A program made the position numbers and the translations under genes. 64,000 nt of DNA from the NCBI RefSeq assembly GCF_000143965.1, contig NC_014365.1, forward strand, positions 3,313,501 to 3,377,500, given 5' to 3'. This DNA is from Desulfarculus baarsii DSM 2075 (GTDB lineage: Bacteria; Desulfobacterota; Desulfarculia; Desulfarculales; Desulfarculaceae). Below, in pieces: positions 26,062 through 34,303 of this stretch. The notes below the pieces were generated by a model. The model was not told the DNA's origin, did not search any database, and saw only the letters and a program-made list of their open reading frames with translations. The stretch's first letter is position 1, and every line of letters begins with the position of its first letter.

Positions 26062-26631
26062 TCAGGCCAGCAGCTCGCCAGCCAGCTCACGGGCGCGGGC
26101 CATCTCGGCGGTGCGGGAGGCGGCCACGCCTGGTTCGTCGGCCTGGCACAGGCGCAGCAGCTCCACGCGGCCAAAGCCGGCCATCTTGAAAAACACCTTG
26201 TATTTCTTGAAGATATCGCCATGATTTTCGGCGACGTCTTCTTGGCTCTGCACAAACAGCAAGCTCTTGCGGCCGCTGAGGCGGTGGTCGTTGGGGTCGG
26301 TCATGAAATTGGGCCCGTAGAGCGAAAACGTGCGATCGACAAAGAGCTTGAGCTGGCCGCAGATATCCCAGAAATAGACCGGCGTGGCCAGCACCAGGGC
26401 GTCGGCGTCGCTGAGCTGGTCGAAAACCTCGGTCAGATCGTCCTGCAGGGCGCAGTGATCCAGCTTGGTCTTGCAGGCGTAACAGCCTTGACAGCCTTGA
26501 TAATCCATCTCGTTGAGCTTGAAGACTCGCACGTCGGCCCCACGCTCCTCGGCGGCGCGGCAAAACTCCAGGGCCAGGGCCGAGCTGTTGGAGCGGGGCC
26601 GGGGGCTGGCCAGCAGGCAGATCACTTTCAT
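26062..26631 (-). CDS. NADPH-dependent FMN reductase (flavodoxin-like)
   Basis: The 189-residue protein has the flavodoxin-like FMN-binding pattern: MKVICLLASPRPRSNSSALA binds the FMN phosphate, and LVLATPVYFWDICGQLKLFVDR lies near the isoalloxazine ring. A Cys-rich insert GCQGCYACKTKLDHCALQDD is shared by iron-sulfur flavoprotein relatives and may bind a cluster. ATG at 26631 follows AAGGAG at six bases. It is probably a cytoplasmic flavin or quinone reductase. It converges with the ogt-like gene 12 bp away. Confidence 0.88.
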   Translation of the reverse strand: MKVICLLASPRPRSNSSALALEFCRAAEERGADVRVFKLNEMDYQGCQGCYACKTKLDHCALQDDLTEVFDQLSDADALVLATPVYFWDICGQLKLFVDRTFSLYGPNFMTDPNDHRLSGRKSLLFVQSQEDVAENHGDIFKKYKVFFKMAGFGRVELLRLCQADEPGVAASRTAEMARARELAGELLA

Positions 26632-26662
26632 GACGAACTCCTTATCGCGGGCAAAGTTGAAT

Positions 26663-29143
26663 CTAGCCGCCGCAGGCGCGCGGCTGTTGCAAAAACGTCG
26701 AGACTTCCAACCGTTGGCCGTCGGTGACTATTTTAATGCAGCCGTGGTGCTTGGTAGAGAGCAGCCGCGCGCCCACGGCCCGGCTATTGTCCAGGGCCTG
26801 GGGCCTGGGCATGCCGAAGTTGTTGGGGCAGCCGCAGGAAAAGACGATCAGCTCCGGCCTCAGGGCCCTCAGCAGGGCTTGGCCGCACGAGCCCTTGCCG
26901 CCGTGATGGGGCGCAACCAGGGCGTGCCGCCCGCCCGTGGGCAGGCGCGGGGCCACCAGGGCCTCGACCTTGGGCCCGGCGTCGCCGGGCAGCCAGACAA
27001 AATAGCGCCCCAGGCCCAGGCCCAGCCACAGCGAGCGATCGTTTTCCGACCAACCGTCCATGGGTTGCCCGGCCGGCGGCCACATCAGCCGCGTCCGGGC
27101 CCCGCCGATCTGCCCTCGCCGGGGGATCGTCGCCGGCGTGAGGATGGCCAGGCCTTGGGCCTCGGCCGCCGCCAGCAACCGGCCCGACCAGCCGCGGCCG
27201 GACATATGGCCATTATGCCACAACTGGCGCGGGCCAAAATGTTGGGCGATGAAGGCCAGGCCGCCCACGTGGTCGGGGTGATCGTGGGAACAGGCCAGCA
27301 CGTCCACCCGGTCCAGGCCCTGGGACCACAAAAACGGCGCGATCACCCGCCGGCCAAAGTCAAAGTCGCTACCCGGCCAGCCGCCGCCGTCAACCACCAG
27401 CACCCGGCCCAGGGGCGTGCGGATCACGGCGCTGGAGCCCTGGCCCACGTCCAGAATCCACACCGTCAGCTTGCCGTCGGGCGCTGGCGGCCAGGCCTGG
27501 AGCGCGCCCACGATCAGCACGGCCACGCTCAGCGCCCCGCCGAGCCACAAGCGCCCGCGTCCGCGCAGGGCGATCATCGCCAGCGCCGCGCCATGGAGCA
27601 AAACCAGAACCTCGACCGAGGGCCCGGCCGTGAACCAGGCCGCCCAAGGCATGGCGGCCCAGGCCAGGGCGATATCGCAAGCCCAGTCTGCGGGCAACAG
27701 GGCCAAACGCCACAGCCAGAGCCCGGCCGCCGGCCACAACAGCCCCAAGCCCGCCCCGGCCAGGGCCAGCGGCAGGGCCAGCATGGCCACCAGCGGGATC
27801 AACAGGGCGTTGGCCGGCAGGTACAAAAGCGGCGCGACGTGAAAGTGCCTCAGGCCAAGCGGCATGACCGCCAGCCCGACCACCGCGCTCAGGCACAGCC
27901 AGCCGGCCAACCCGCCCAGGGCCCAGCCCATGCGGCCGGACCGGCGGCCCAAGGCCCGCGCCCAGCGGGCCAGCGGCGCGGCGGCCAGCAAAATTGCCCC
28001 CACCGCCAAAAAAGATAGCTGGAACGACAGATCCAGCGGCGCTTCGGGCCAAAGCCCCACGATGATCAGCGCGGCCAGGGCCAGGCCGCCCAAGGGGTCG
28101 TAGCGCCGGTCGAAAAGCTGGGCCCCGGTCAGGCAGGCGATCATGATCAGCGCGCGGAGCGTGGGCGCCTCTCCGCCGGCCAGCGCGCCGTAAGCCGCCG
28201 CCGGCAAAAGCGCCAGCAGCGCCGCCAGCTTGGGCGTGGCCCAGCGCAGGGCCAGCGCCGGCCAGGCCGCCAGCGCCAGGCGCAGAGCCAAAAAGCACAC
28301 ACCCCAGACCAGGCCCACGTGCAGCCCGCTGATGGCCAGCAGATGCGCCGCGCCCAGATCGCCAAAGGCGTCGCGCAGCTTGGCGCTCATCTCGCCGCGC
28401 TGGCCCAGGATCAGCGCCCGCAAAAGCGCCCGGCCCGGCCCCGGCGGCAGTTCGCCCAGCATGTCGGCGATATGCTGGCGCGCCCGGGCCAGGGCCAGGG
28501 CCAGCGCGTCCAGATCGGCCGGGCCCAGCAGGCGCAAGGCCCCGCGCTTGCCCACGTAGCTGGAGGCGGCCAAGCCCTCGCGCCGGGCGTATGCCTCGTA
28601 GTCGAAACCACCGGGGTTGGCCATGGCCACGATGGGCCGCAAGCGCCCGGTGAAAACGAAGCGCGCGCCGGCCGGCGGCGGCGTCAACCCCGGCGCGAAG
28701 GAAAGCCGCAGGCCGCCACTGGCCGGCCGGCCGTCGAGCCGCAGGGCCTGGGCGCGCATGGCGAACCCCCGGCCCTCGGCGTCGGGCTCGGCCGGGGCCT
28801 CGGCCTGGACGACCAGCTCGTGGCGGGCGTTGTCGGCCAGGGCGGCGATGTGTCCCTCTGGCGGCGGCGCGGCCAGATGCAGGGCCAAGTAGCCGCAGCC
28901 CCAGCAAAAAGCGATCAGCGCCGCCAAAAGCGCCGGCAACGGCCGACCCCAGCTCAGCAGCCCCAGGCCAACGGCCAGGCCCAGCGCCGTCAAGCCCAGA
29001 AACGGCCAGGCCACCGGTTGCCAGGCCGCCGCGACCAGCGCGCCCAAAATCAGCGCCGCCGCCGGCCAGACCAGCGGATGGCCCGGCCCGACGTCATCTC
29101 CTCGATGCGACGAAAATGCCTGCTTGATCCAAGCCCTTGCCAA
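26663..29143 (-). CDS. comEC: ComEC/Rec2 competence membrane channel
   Basis: The 826-residue protein has the full ComEC layout. An N-terminal membrane/DUF4131 region (about residues 25-210) is followed by the Competence domain with LLAISGLHVGL and many TM helices (about 215-540). The C-terminal metallo-beta-lactamase-type domain has CSHDHPDHVGGL and HHGGKGS (about 570-800). ComEC forms the inner-membrane channel for single-stranded DNA during transformation, and its MBL domain may degrade the second strand. The start is a TTG at 29143; no in-frame ATG lies near the N-terminus, so it is not certain. The upstream DNA holds a cluster of five hairpins. Confidence 0.9.
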   Translation of the reverse strand: MARAWIKQAFSSHRGDDVGPGHPLVWPAAALILGALVAAAWQPVAWPFLGLTALGLAVGLGLLSWGRPLPALLAALIAFCWGCGYLALHLAAPPPEGHIAALADNARHELVVQAEAPAEPDAEGRGFAMRAQALRLDGRPASGGLRLSFAPGLTPPPAGARFVFTGRLRPIVAMANPGGFDYEAYARREGLAASSYVGKRGALRLLGPADLDALALALARARQHIADMLGELPPGPGRALLRALILGQRGEMSAKLRDAFGDLGAAHLLAISGLHVGLVWGVCFLALRLALAAWPALALRWATPKLAALLALLPAAAYGALAGGEAPTLRALIMIACLTGAQLFDRRYDPLGGLALAALIIVGLWPEAPLDLSFQLSFLAVGAILLAAAPLARWARALGRRSGRMGWALGGLAGWLCLSAVVGLAVMPLGLRHFHVAPLLYLPANALLIPLVAMLALPLALAGAGLGLLWPAAGLWLWRLALLPADWACDIALAWAAMPWAAWFTAGPSVEVLVLLHGAALAMIALRGRGRLWLGGALSVAVLIVGALQAWPPAPDGKLTVWILDVGQGSSAVIRTPLGRVLVVDGGGWPGSDFDFGRRVIAPFLWSQGLDRVDVLACSHDHPDHVGGLAFIAQHFGPRQLWHNGHMSGRGWSGRLLAAAEAQGLAILTPATIPRRGQIGGARTRLMWPPAGQPMDGWSENDRSLWLGLGLGRYFVWLPGDAGPKVEALVAPRLPTGGRHALVAPHHGGKGSCGQALLRALRPELIVFSCGCPNNFGMPRPQALDNSRAVGARLLSTKHHGCIKIVTDGQRLEVSTFLQQPRACGG

Positions 29144-29193
29144 TGCTCGCCCTTGCCTGGCCGTGGCCGCCGGTTATACTCTCTGAGGCTGCT

Positions 29194-29386
29194 GCACGGT
29201 GAATCATAACAAATGTTGTAAAAAACAGATGGTAACCTGTGAAACATGAATTTCACCGTGCGGCGGCCGAAGCGCGCCATGGACGGCGCGCCAAATCGCG
29301 AGCCTGATTAGGCAAGCGATTTGCGAGGCTTGGCAAAACCGCGCTTTTGCCAAGCCGATGCTGCACGGGGCAGGACGCCCCCGTGC
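29194..29386. repeat. Cluster of five consecutive perfect stem-loops
   Basis: Between divergent comEC and the ATP-grasp gene lie five inverted repeats in a row. They are GCACGGTGAA/TTCACCGTGC (29194-29203/29252-29261), GCGCGCC/GGCGCGC (29272-29278/29285-29291) and AAATCGC/GCGATTT with inner GCC/GGC (29293-29299/29316-29322). The last two are GGCTTGGCAAAA/TTTTGCCAAGCC (29327-29338/29345-29356) and GCACGGGG/CCCCGTGC (29363-29370/29379-29386). The first and last stems share GCACGG. The loop of the first is AT-rich. Its function is unknown; a structured leader, a non-autonomous element or a small RNA is possible. Confidence 0.75.
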
Positions 29387-29405
29387 GGCGCGCTCTCTCT
29401 GGACC

Positions 29406-30317
29406 ATGCGCGAACTGCTTTGTTTTGAACCACGGAGAACGCGATTGCAAGGGCCTATCGTCAGCTTTCATCCGATGATCGACGCCGACCGGCACATCTT
29501 GTTGGTCTCGCGGCGGGCGCTGGACCGGGCCGACCGCCTGGCCGTGGCCGGCGCGGCGGCGGTGATCCTGCCCCAAACGCCTCGGCCCGACGTGTACGAA
29601 CTCGTCGCCGGCCTGGGCAAACCCCACTTTCCCCGGGCCGGCGTGGCCTTGTCGTTGGACGGCAAGGTGGGCAACCTGCGCCTGCTGACGGCCCTTGGCC
29701 TGCCCCACCCGGCCAGCGTGGCCTTTGCCGAGGTGGCCGCGGCCGTGGCCGCCTGGCGCGCCGGCCGGCCCGACGTGTTGGCCCTGGGCCGGCCAGTGGT
29801 GGTCAAAGGCGCTGGCGGCGGCATGGGGCAAAATGTTTTTTTAGTCAACGATCCCGATGAATTGTCCGCCCTGACCCCGCAAGTGCAAACCCATTCCCTG
29901 CACGGGCCCCGTGGCCTGGTGCTCCAGCGGTTCATCGATGGCGGCGGGGCCGATCTGCGGGTGGTGCTCTTGGGCCTGCGCCACGAGGCCTATTGGCGCG
30001 TGGCGCCAAGCGGCCAATGGCGCTCCAACCTCAGCCAGGGCGGTCAGACCCTGCGCGACAGGCGGTCGGCCGACATGGCCCAAGGCGTGGCCCTGGCCCG
30101 GCGCCTGCAACGGGCCGCCGGCCTGGACATGGCCGGCGTGGACGTGCTGATCCCGCCGGGCGGCCAGCCGCTGTTGCTGGAGATCAATTTCTATTTTGGT
30201 CGCGGCGGCCTGGGCGGCACGGCGAGCTTTCTGGAGCTGTACCTGGCCGCCGTGGGTCGCTGGCTGGCCGCGTTGGGCCTGGACCCCGGCCGGGCGCGCC
30301 TCTGCGCCGACGACTAG
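29406..30317 (+). CDS. RimK-like ATP-grasp protein
   Basis: The 303-residue protein shows an ATP-grasp fold: VVVKGAGGGMGQNVFLV (nucleotide lysine and Gly-rich loop), LVLQRFIDGGGADLRVVLLG and the metal-binding LLLEINFYFGRGG. The early VSFHPMIDAD motif is shared by an ATP-grasp group close to RimK and glutathione synthetase. These ligases join a carboxylate to an amine via acyl phosphate; the substrate is unknown. ATG at 29406 has a weak ribosome-binding site and lies just after the hairpin cluster, whose folding could control it. Its stop overlaps the convergent crotonase stop (CTAG). Confidence 0.75.
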   Translation: MRELLCFEPRRTRLQGPIVSFHPMIDADRHILLVSRRALDRADRLAVAGAAAVILPQTPRPDVYELVAGLGKPHFPRAGVALSLDGKVGNLRLLTALGLPHPASVAFAEVAAAVAAWRAGRPDVLALGRPVVVKGAGGGMGQNVFLVNDPDELSALTPQVQTHSLHGPRGLVLQRFIDGGGADLRVVLLGLRHEAYWRVAPSGQWRSNLSQGGQTLRDRRSADMAQGVALARRLQRAAGLDMAGVDVLIPPGGQPLLLEINFYFGRGGLGGTASFLELYLAAVGRWLAALGLDPGRARLCADD

Positions 30318-31087
30318 CGGGTGTCCACGGCCTGGCCCTCGTAACGGATGGTGCCAAAGCACATGGCCTGGTTGCGGTCTTCCATGATCAAGGCCTGCTC
30401 CAGGCCGCCGCAGTCCAGGTTGACGTTGATGGCCTCCTTGGTCAGGCGCAGGCCCAGGGGGTTTTTACGACACATTTTCCGAGCCAGCTCCATGGCCGTG
30501 GGCAGCAGTTGGTCGGCCTCGACCACCCGGCTGACCAGTCCCAGACCCTCGGCCACGGCCGCGCCCAGAAAATCGCCGGTGAGCAAAAACTCGTAGGCCC
30601 GGCCGGCCCCGATCAGCCGGGGCAAGAAATAGCTGGCGGCCATGTCCGAGCCGCCAAAGCCCACGTTGATGTAGGAGGCGGCGAAACGGGCGTCGGGGGC
30701 GATGACCCGCAGGTCGCTGGCCATGGCGATGCTGAAGCCCGCGCCCACCGCCGCGCCGAAAACACAGCAGACAATCGGTTGGGGCGCTTGGCGCATGGCC
30801 AGCCAGACGCGGGCCAGCTTGGCCTGGAAACGATAAAATCGGGCCATGTCGAATTCGGCGGCCTTGGGCAGAAAGCTCTTGAGGTCCAGACCGGCGCAAA
30901 AGCCTTTTTCGCCGGCGGCGGTGATGACGATCACCCGGGGCTCGGCCTCCCAGCGCCGCCGCGACCAAAAGTCGAACAGCTCCTCGATCATCTGGTCATT
31001 GATGGCGTTTAGCACCTTGGGCCGATTGAGCGTGAGCACGCCGATATCGTCGGCGACCTCGTACAAGAGCGTTTCGTAGCGTTCCAT
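30314..31087 (-). CDS. Enoyl-CoA hydratase/isomerase (crotonase) family protein
   Basis: The 257-residue protein has the crotonase fold with oxyanion-hole segments GFCAGLDLKSF and VFGAAVGAGFSIAMASDLRV. It has a normal N-terminus (VLTLNRPKVLNAIND). The active-site loop NVGFGGSDMAASYFLPRLIG lacks the usual Glu-containing PxxGG pattern of classical hydratases, so an isomerase, dehydrating or hydrolysing activity on a CoA thioester is possible. ATG at 31087 follows GGAGGAGG. It stands alone between convergent and divergent neighbours. Confidence 0.85.
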   Translation of the reverse strand: MERYETLLYEVADDIGVLTLNRPKVLNAINDQMIEELFDFWSRRRWEAEPRVIVITAAGEKGFCAGLDLKSFLPKAAEFDMARFYRFQAKLARVWLAMRQAPQPIVCCVFGAAVGAGFSIAMASDLRVIAPDARFAASYINVGFGGSDMAASYFLPRLIGAGRAYEFLLTGDFLGAAVAEGLGLVSRVVEADQLLPTAMELARKMCRKNPLGLRLTKEAINVNLDCGGLEQALIMEDRNQAMCFGTIRYEGQAVDTR

Positions 31088-31223
31088 GGCCTCCTCCGGC
31101 GGATGTTTGCCAGGCAGCATAACATGCCCCGCGCCGTGATTGCATCATGGCCGTGTCGTGGCGACAAAATGATCAAACCCGGCCGGCTGGACGGAAAAGG
31201 GCCGTTCTGCTAGCCTTGGGCCC

Positions 31224-32018
31224 ATGGAGAACGGCCTCACATTGTGCGCCCCCGGCCTGGGCCTGGGTTGCTTTGCCTGCTGCCCGCCCATCCGGCCGCC
31301 GGGCTACGATCACGCCCGCTACGAAAGCTCGTTGCGCCGCTTGTTTGTCGAAAACACGGCCCAGGCCCGCGCCGGCGCGCCGGCCAGGCCCATGCTGGGT
31401 TTTTGGTGCCACGGTTTGGGTTTTCTGGATGGCGGCGGCCAGCGGGTGGGCTGTCTGTGGCATCCGGCCCGGAACAACGGCCGCGACCTGCGCGGCCCCA
31501 CGGGCTATCAGGAAAAATGCGCCCGCGAAAGCTGCCTCCAGGCCCGGGCCTTTGCCGAGCTGACCCCGGCCACGGCGGCCGCGCTGATCGGCTTGTGCCA
31601 GGGGATGGGCAGCTTCGCCTTTTCCAGCCCGACCCAAAACCTCTTGCTGCGCCTGCTGGCCTTTGGCCCGGAGGTGGCCACGGCCACGGCGGCGCTAACG
31701 CCAGCGGCCCTGGCCGACCTGGCCGCCCTGCCCTGGCTGGACGCCCTCGCTCCCACCGACGGCTGGCTGTTGGCCCGGCTGATCGAGGCGCGGGGCCCGG
31801 CCGCGCTGACCGCGCCTGAAGCCGTCGCCCGGTTGTCCGATCTGGCCCGACGCCTGGCCCAGGCCCTGGGCCCCCGGCCGCCGCTGGCCGAGGGCCAGCC
31901 CCTGCGCCAACAGGCCGACCGCTGGCAGGCGCGCTTCTGGACGGCGCTCTCGGGCCGCGCCCGCGCCCGGCCCGACCAATTGGCGCGTTGGCGGGCGGCC
32001 CTGGCGGCCCTGCTCTGA
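31224..32018 (+). CDS. Cys-rich protein of unknown function
   Basis: No named family is recognised. The 264-residue protein has N-terminal Cys8, Cys16, Cys19 and Cys20 (LGCFACCPPIRP). Later come FWCHGLGFLD, VGCLWHP, and KCARESCLQAR within the first 105 residues. This density of conserved-looking Cys and His suggests a metal or Fe-S centre. The C-terminal half is Ala/Leu-rich and helical. There is no signal peptide or clear membrane segment. ATG at 31224 has no strong ribosome-binding site. Confidence 0.65.
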   Translation: MENGLTLCAPGLGLGCFACCPPIRPPGYDHARYESSLRRLFVENTAQARAGAPARPMLGFWCHGLGFLDGGGQRVGCLWHPARNNGRDLRGPTGYQEKCARESCLQARAFAELTPATAAALIGLCQGMGSFAFSSPTQNLLLRLLAFGPEVATATAALTPAALADLAALPWLDALAPTDGWLLARLIEARGPAALTAPEAVARLSDLARRLAQALGPRPPLAEGQPLRQQADRWQARFWTALSGRARARPDQLARWRAALAALL

Positions 32019-32118
32019 ACGCGCGCCGCCAACAAGAAGCCACCGGCGGGCTTCATGCCCACCGGCGGCGAAAGGTCGCCCCCAACCCTGCGAAGTCTGG
32101 CGGCTTCAGCCGCTGGTT

Positions 32119-32742
32119 TTATCTTTGTTTTTTGCCCTGCTCGCGCAGCCAGGCGGCCAGGACCATGCCACAGATGGCGATGCACTCCACGTCCAGGTAG
32201 CTGGTGGCGTCCTGGGCGAAAAGCACGCTGCAATGGGCCGGAAAGCCATCCTCGGCCCCGTTGAAAAGCATGAGCATGGGCATCTTGGGCAAGGCGTGAA
32301 ACTGCCGCGCCACGTCGTAGCCCAGTCCCAGGCCCGGGTCCACGCCGCCAAAGGCCGCGGCGGCGGCGGCCAGGCCGGCCGCGTCGTCGGCAAAGGCGTT
32401 GGCGATGATCTTGTGCACGGTGTCGTCAAAGCCGGGCACGAAGGGCGCGGCGTCGGGAAAGCCCTTGTAGGGCGTCCATTGAATCTCGCCCCGCTGGCTC
32501 TCGCCGCCGATGATGGCGTATTTACACAAGATCACGCTGACCGAGTGGATCGGCCGCCGGCCTTCAGGGTCGCGCACGCCCTTGCCGCTTAGCCGATGGG
32601 GCTGGCCGAAAAAGGCCAGTTCCAGCTCGTCGCCGACCATGCGGCCACCCAAGCGCCCGGCCAGGGCCGGCAGATCCAGCGCGCCGACCTGGCGTAGATA
32701 GTCGTCGTAAATTTCCTGAAATACCGCGGATTGTTCAGCCAC
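32119..32742 (-). CDS. DUF3786 domain protein
   Basis: The 207-residue protein matches DUF3786, seen mainly in anaerobic bacteria and archaea. LCKYAIIGGE, PMLMLFNGAEDGFPAHCSVLF and SYLDVECIAICGMVL are its signature segments. It probably binds a cofactor or metal through the conserved Cys, but no activity is known. The start is a GTG at 32742 with GGAGGG upstream. It is followed by a convergent neighbour 100 bp away. Confidence 0.82.
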   Translation of the reverse strand: MAEQSAVFQEIYDDYLRQVGALDLPALAGRLGGRMVGDELELAFFGQPHRLSGKGVRDPEGRRPIHSVSVILCKYAIIGGESQRGEIQWTPYKGFPDAAPFVPGFDDTVHKIIANAFADDAAGLAAAAAAFGGVDPGLGLGYDVARQFHALPKMPMLMLFNGAEDGFPAHCSVLFAQDATSYLDVECIAICGMVLAAWLREQGKKQR

Positions 32743-32836
32743 GCAGCCCTCCGCCGCCGATCGTCGTCTTCACATTCTGGCGTATGGCCATTGCAGCAGA
32801 TGAGGACGGCTTTTTCATCGCCCAAATGGGTGATTT

Positions 32837-33502
32837 TCAGTGGAGCCCCATGCGCGCGGCCGTGACGGCGGCCATGGCCCGGTCGTTGACGCCGAGTTTG
32901 TTGAAAATGTTGCCCACGTGGGTCTTGACCGTGTGCGGGCTGATGCACAGGGCCCTGGCGATTTCGTTGTTGGTCATGCCCGAGGCCACCAGGCGCAGCA
33001 CCTCCATCTCGCGGCCCGACAAGCCGCTCTCCTCGGCCTCGGCCGGCGGGGCGGCCAAGGCCGGGCGGCCGCGCAGGCTGCGCTCCAGGCCCTCGACATA
33101 GCGCTCCAGGCGGCGGCGACTGACCCGATCATCGGTCACGTCAAAACCGATCTTGAGCACGTACTCCACCCGGCCGGCCTCGTCGAAGATGGGATAGGCG
33201 TAGACCGCATTGCAGCGCCGGCCACCGTGGGCCATCGACCATTTGTCGCTCACGTTGCGGCGGCCCTGTTCAAAAACCACCCGCAAGGGGCAGTCCGGGC
33301 AGGGCTCGGCGCGCTCCTGGAAGGCGTGGTGACACAACTTGCCCTCGGGCCGGCCGTTTCGGCGCACCCAGTCAGAATCGTCGGCGATGTTGGTCCAAAC
33401 CACGCGGTGTCGGCGGTCGATGACGCTCATGGGGTCGTGGATGCTTTGCAGGATATCCGGCAGAAACCGGCTGACCAGGGCTTGGGCGACGAGGGCTTGC
33501 AT
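32837..33502 (-). CDS. PAS-LuxR transcriptional regulator
   Basis: The 221-residue protein has an N-terminal PAS domain (about residues 15-130) and a C-terminal LuxR/GerE helix-turn-helix (about 158-215). The PAS carries KLCHHAFQERAEPCPDCPLRVVFEQG. The HTH reads LSGREMEVLRLVASGMTNNEIARALCISPHTVKTHVGNIFNKL. The CH...PCxxCP cluster in the PAS is typical of a delta-proteobacterial subgroup and may sense redox or bind a metal. There is no receiver domain. It lies 76 bp downstream of the cytoskeleton-like operon on the same strand, with AT-rich promoter-like DNA between. Confidence 0.88.
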   Translation of the reverse strand: MQALVAQALVSRFLPDILQSIHDPMSVIDRRHRVVWTNIADDSDWVRRNGRPEGKLCHHAFQERAEPCPDCPLRVVFEQGRRNVSDKWSMAHGGRRCNAVYAYPIFDEAGRVEYVLKIGFDVTDDRVSRRRLERYVEGLERSLRGRPALAAPPAEAEESGLSGREMEVLRLVASGMTNNEIARALCISPHTVKTHVGNIFNKLGVNDRAMAAVTAARMGLH

Positions 33503-33578
33503 GGCGTGCTCCCGATTTGCGGCAGAGGCTTATACGATAACCCAAAAATCGCTCCACGCCAAATGCCTTTGTCCGCCC

Positions 33579-34301
33579 TCACGGCCGATCTTGCGCCAAG
33601 GGCAACGCCAGCAGCCCTTGTTCGACCACCAGCTTGCCCCGCAGGCGCGCGGCCCGCAGCACGCGGAACCGCGGGCCGTTGGCGCGCTCGAAAATGCCCT
33701 GCAACCATGCGTCGCCGCCCCAACCACCGTCGGCCAGCAGCAGCGACTGGCTGGCGTAGGCGTCGAACGACGGCACCAGAAACTCCTCGCCGGCCCACCG
33801 CAGGGCGTAATAATGCACCTCCTGCCCGGGGCCGGGCCGGCTCCACTCCGGGGCGACATCGGGGTTGACGCGACGGGCGTCATAATTGCGCAGCCGATAG
33901 TCGGCCAGCGCGAATCGATCGGCCAGATCCTCGGCCTGGGGATAGCCCGGTTTTTCCAACGACGCGTTATAGGCGCTCAACAGTTCGTCAACCACGTCGT
34001 CGTGGCCTTCCGGCGACGGCGCGCCCACGGCGGACGCTTCGCCTCTCTGGCGCTCGACGGCCGCGCCGCTCGCTTTTTCCAGGGCTTGAACGCGTTGGTC
34101 GGTTTGCGCCATCCAACCGCCCAGCGCGCAAGCTTGGCTTTCGGCCAGGTCCAGGCGTTCGGCCAGCGCGGCGCAGGGCGACTCGGCCGACGGCGCGGCG
34201 GCCTTGGCCGCCCGGCGCAGGGCCAGCACCGCCAGGATCAGGGCCGCCGCCCCCAACGCGGCCCCCGCCGCGGCCATGACGAGGATCAACGTTTGCGACA
34301 T
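33579..34301 (-). CDS. Membrane-anchored protein of the tubulin/actin-like operon
   Basis: The 240-residue protein has an N-terminal transmembrane helix (about residues 4-30, LILVMAAAGAALGAAALILAVLAL) and a helical stretch with coiled-coil character (about 45-90). The soluble C-terminal domain starts near DDVVDELLSAYNASLEKPGY and ends at LVVEQGLLALPLAQ. No family is recognised. ATG at 34301 follows the stop of the 1142-residue ATPase-like gene after two bases (TAGCCATG), so translation is probably coupled. It may tether the complex to the inner membrane. Confidence 0.7.
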   Translation of the reverse strand: MSQTLILVMAAAGAALGAAALILAVLALRRAAKAAAPSAESPCAALAERLDLAESQACALGGWMAQTDQRVQALEKASGAAVERQRGEASAVGAPSPEGHDDVVDELLSAYNASLEKPGYPQAEDLADRFALADYRLRNYDARRVNPDVAPEWSRPGPGQEVHYYALRWAGEEFLVPSFDAYASQSLLLADGGWGGDAWLQGIFERANGPRFRVLRAARLRGKLVVEQGLLALPLAQDRP

Positions 34302-34303
34302 GG

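Noticed and set aside
29194-29386. Series of intrinsic terminators
   Set aside because: None of the five stems is followed by a T-run on either strand, and no gene ends into this region.
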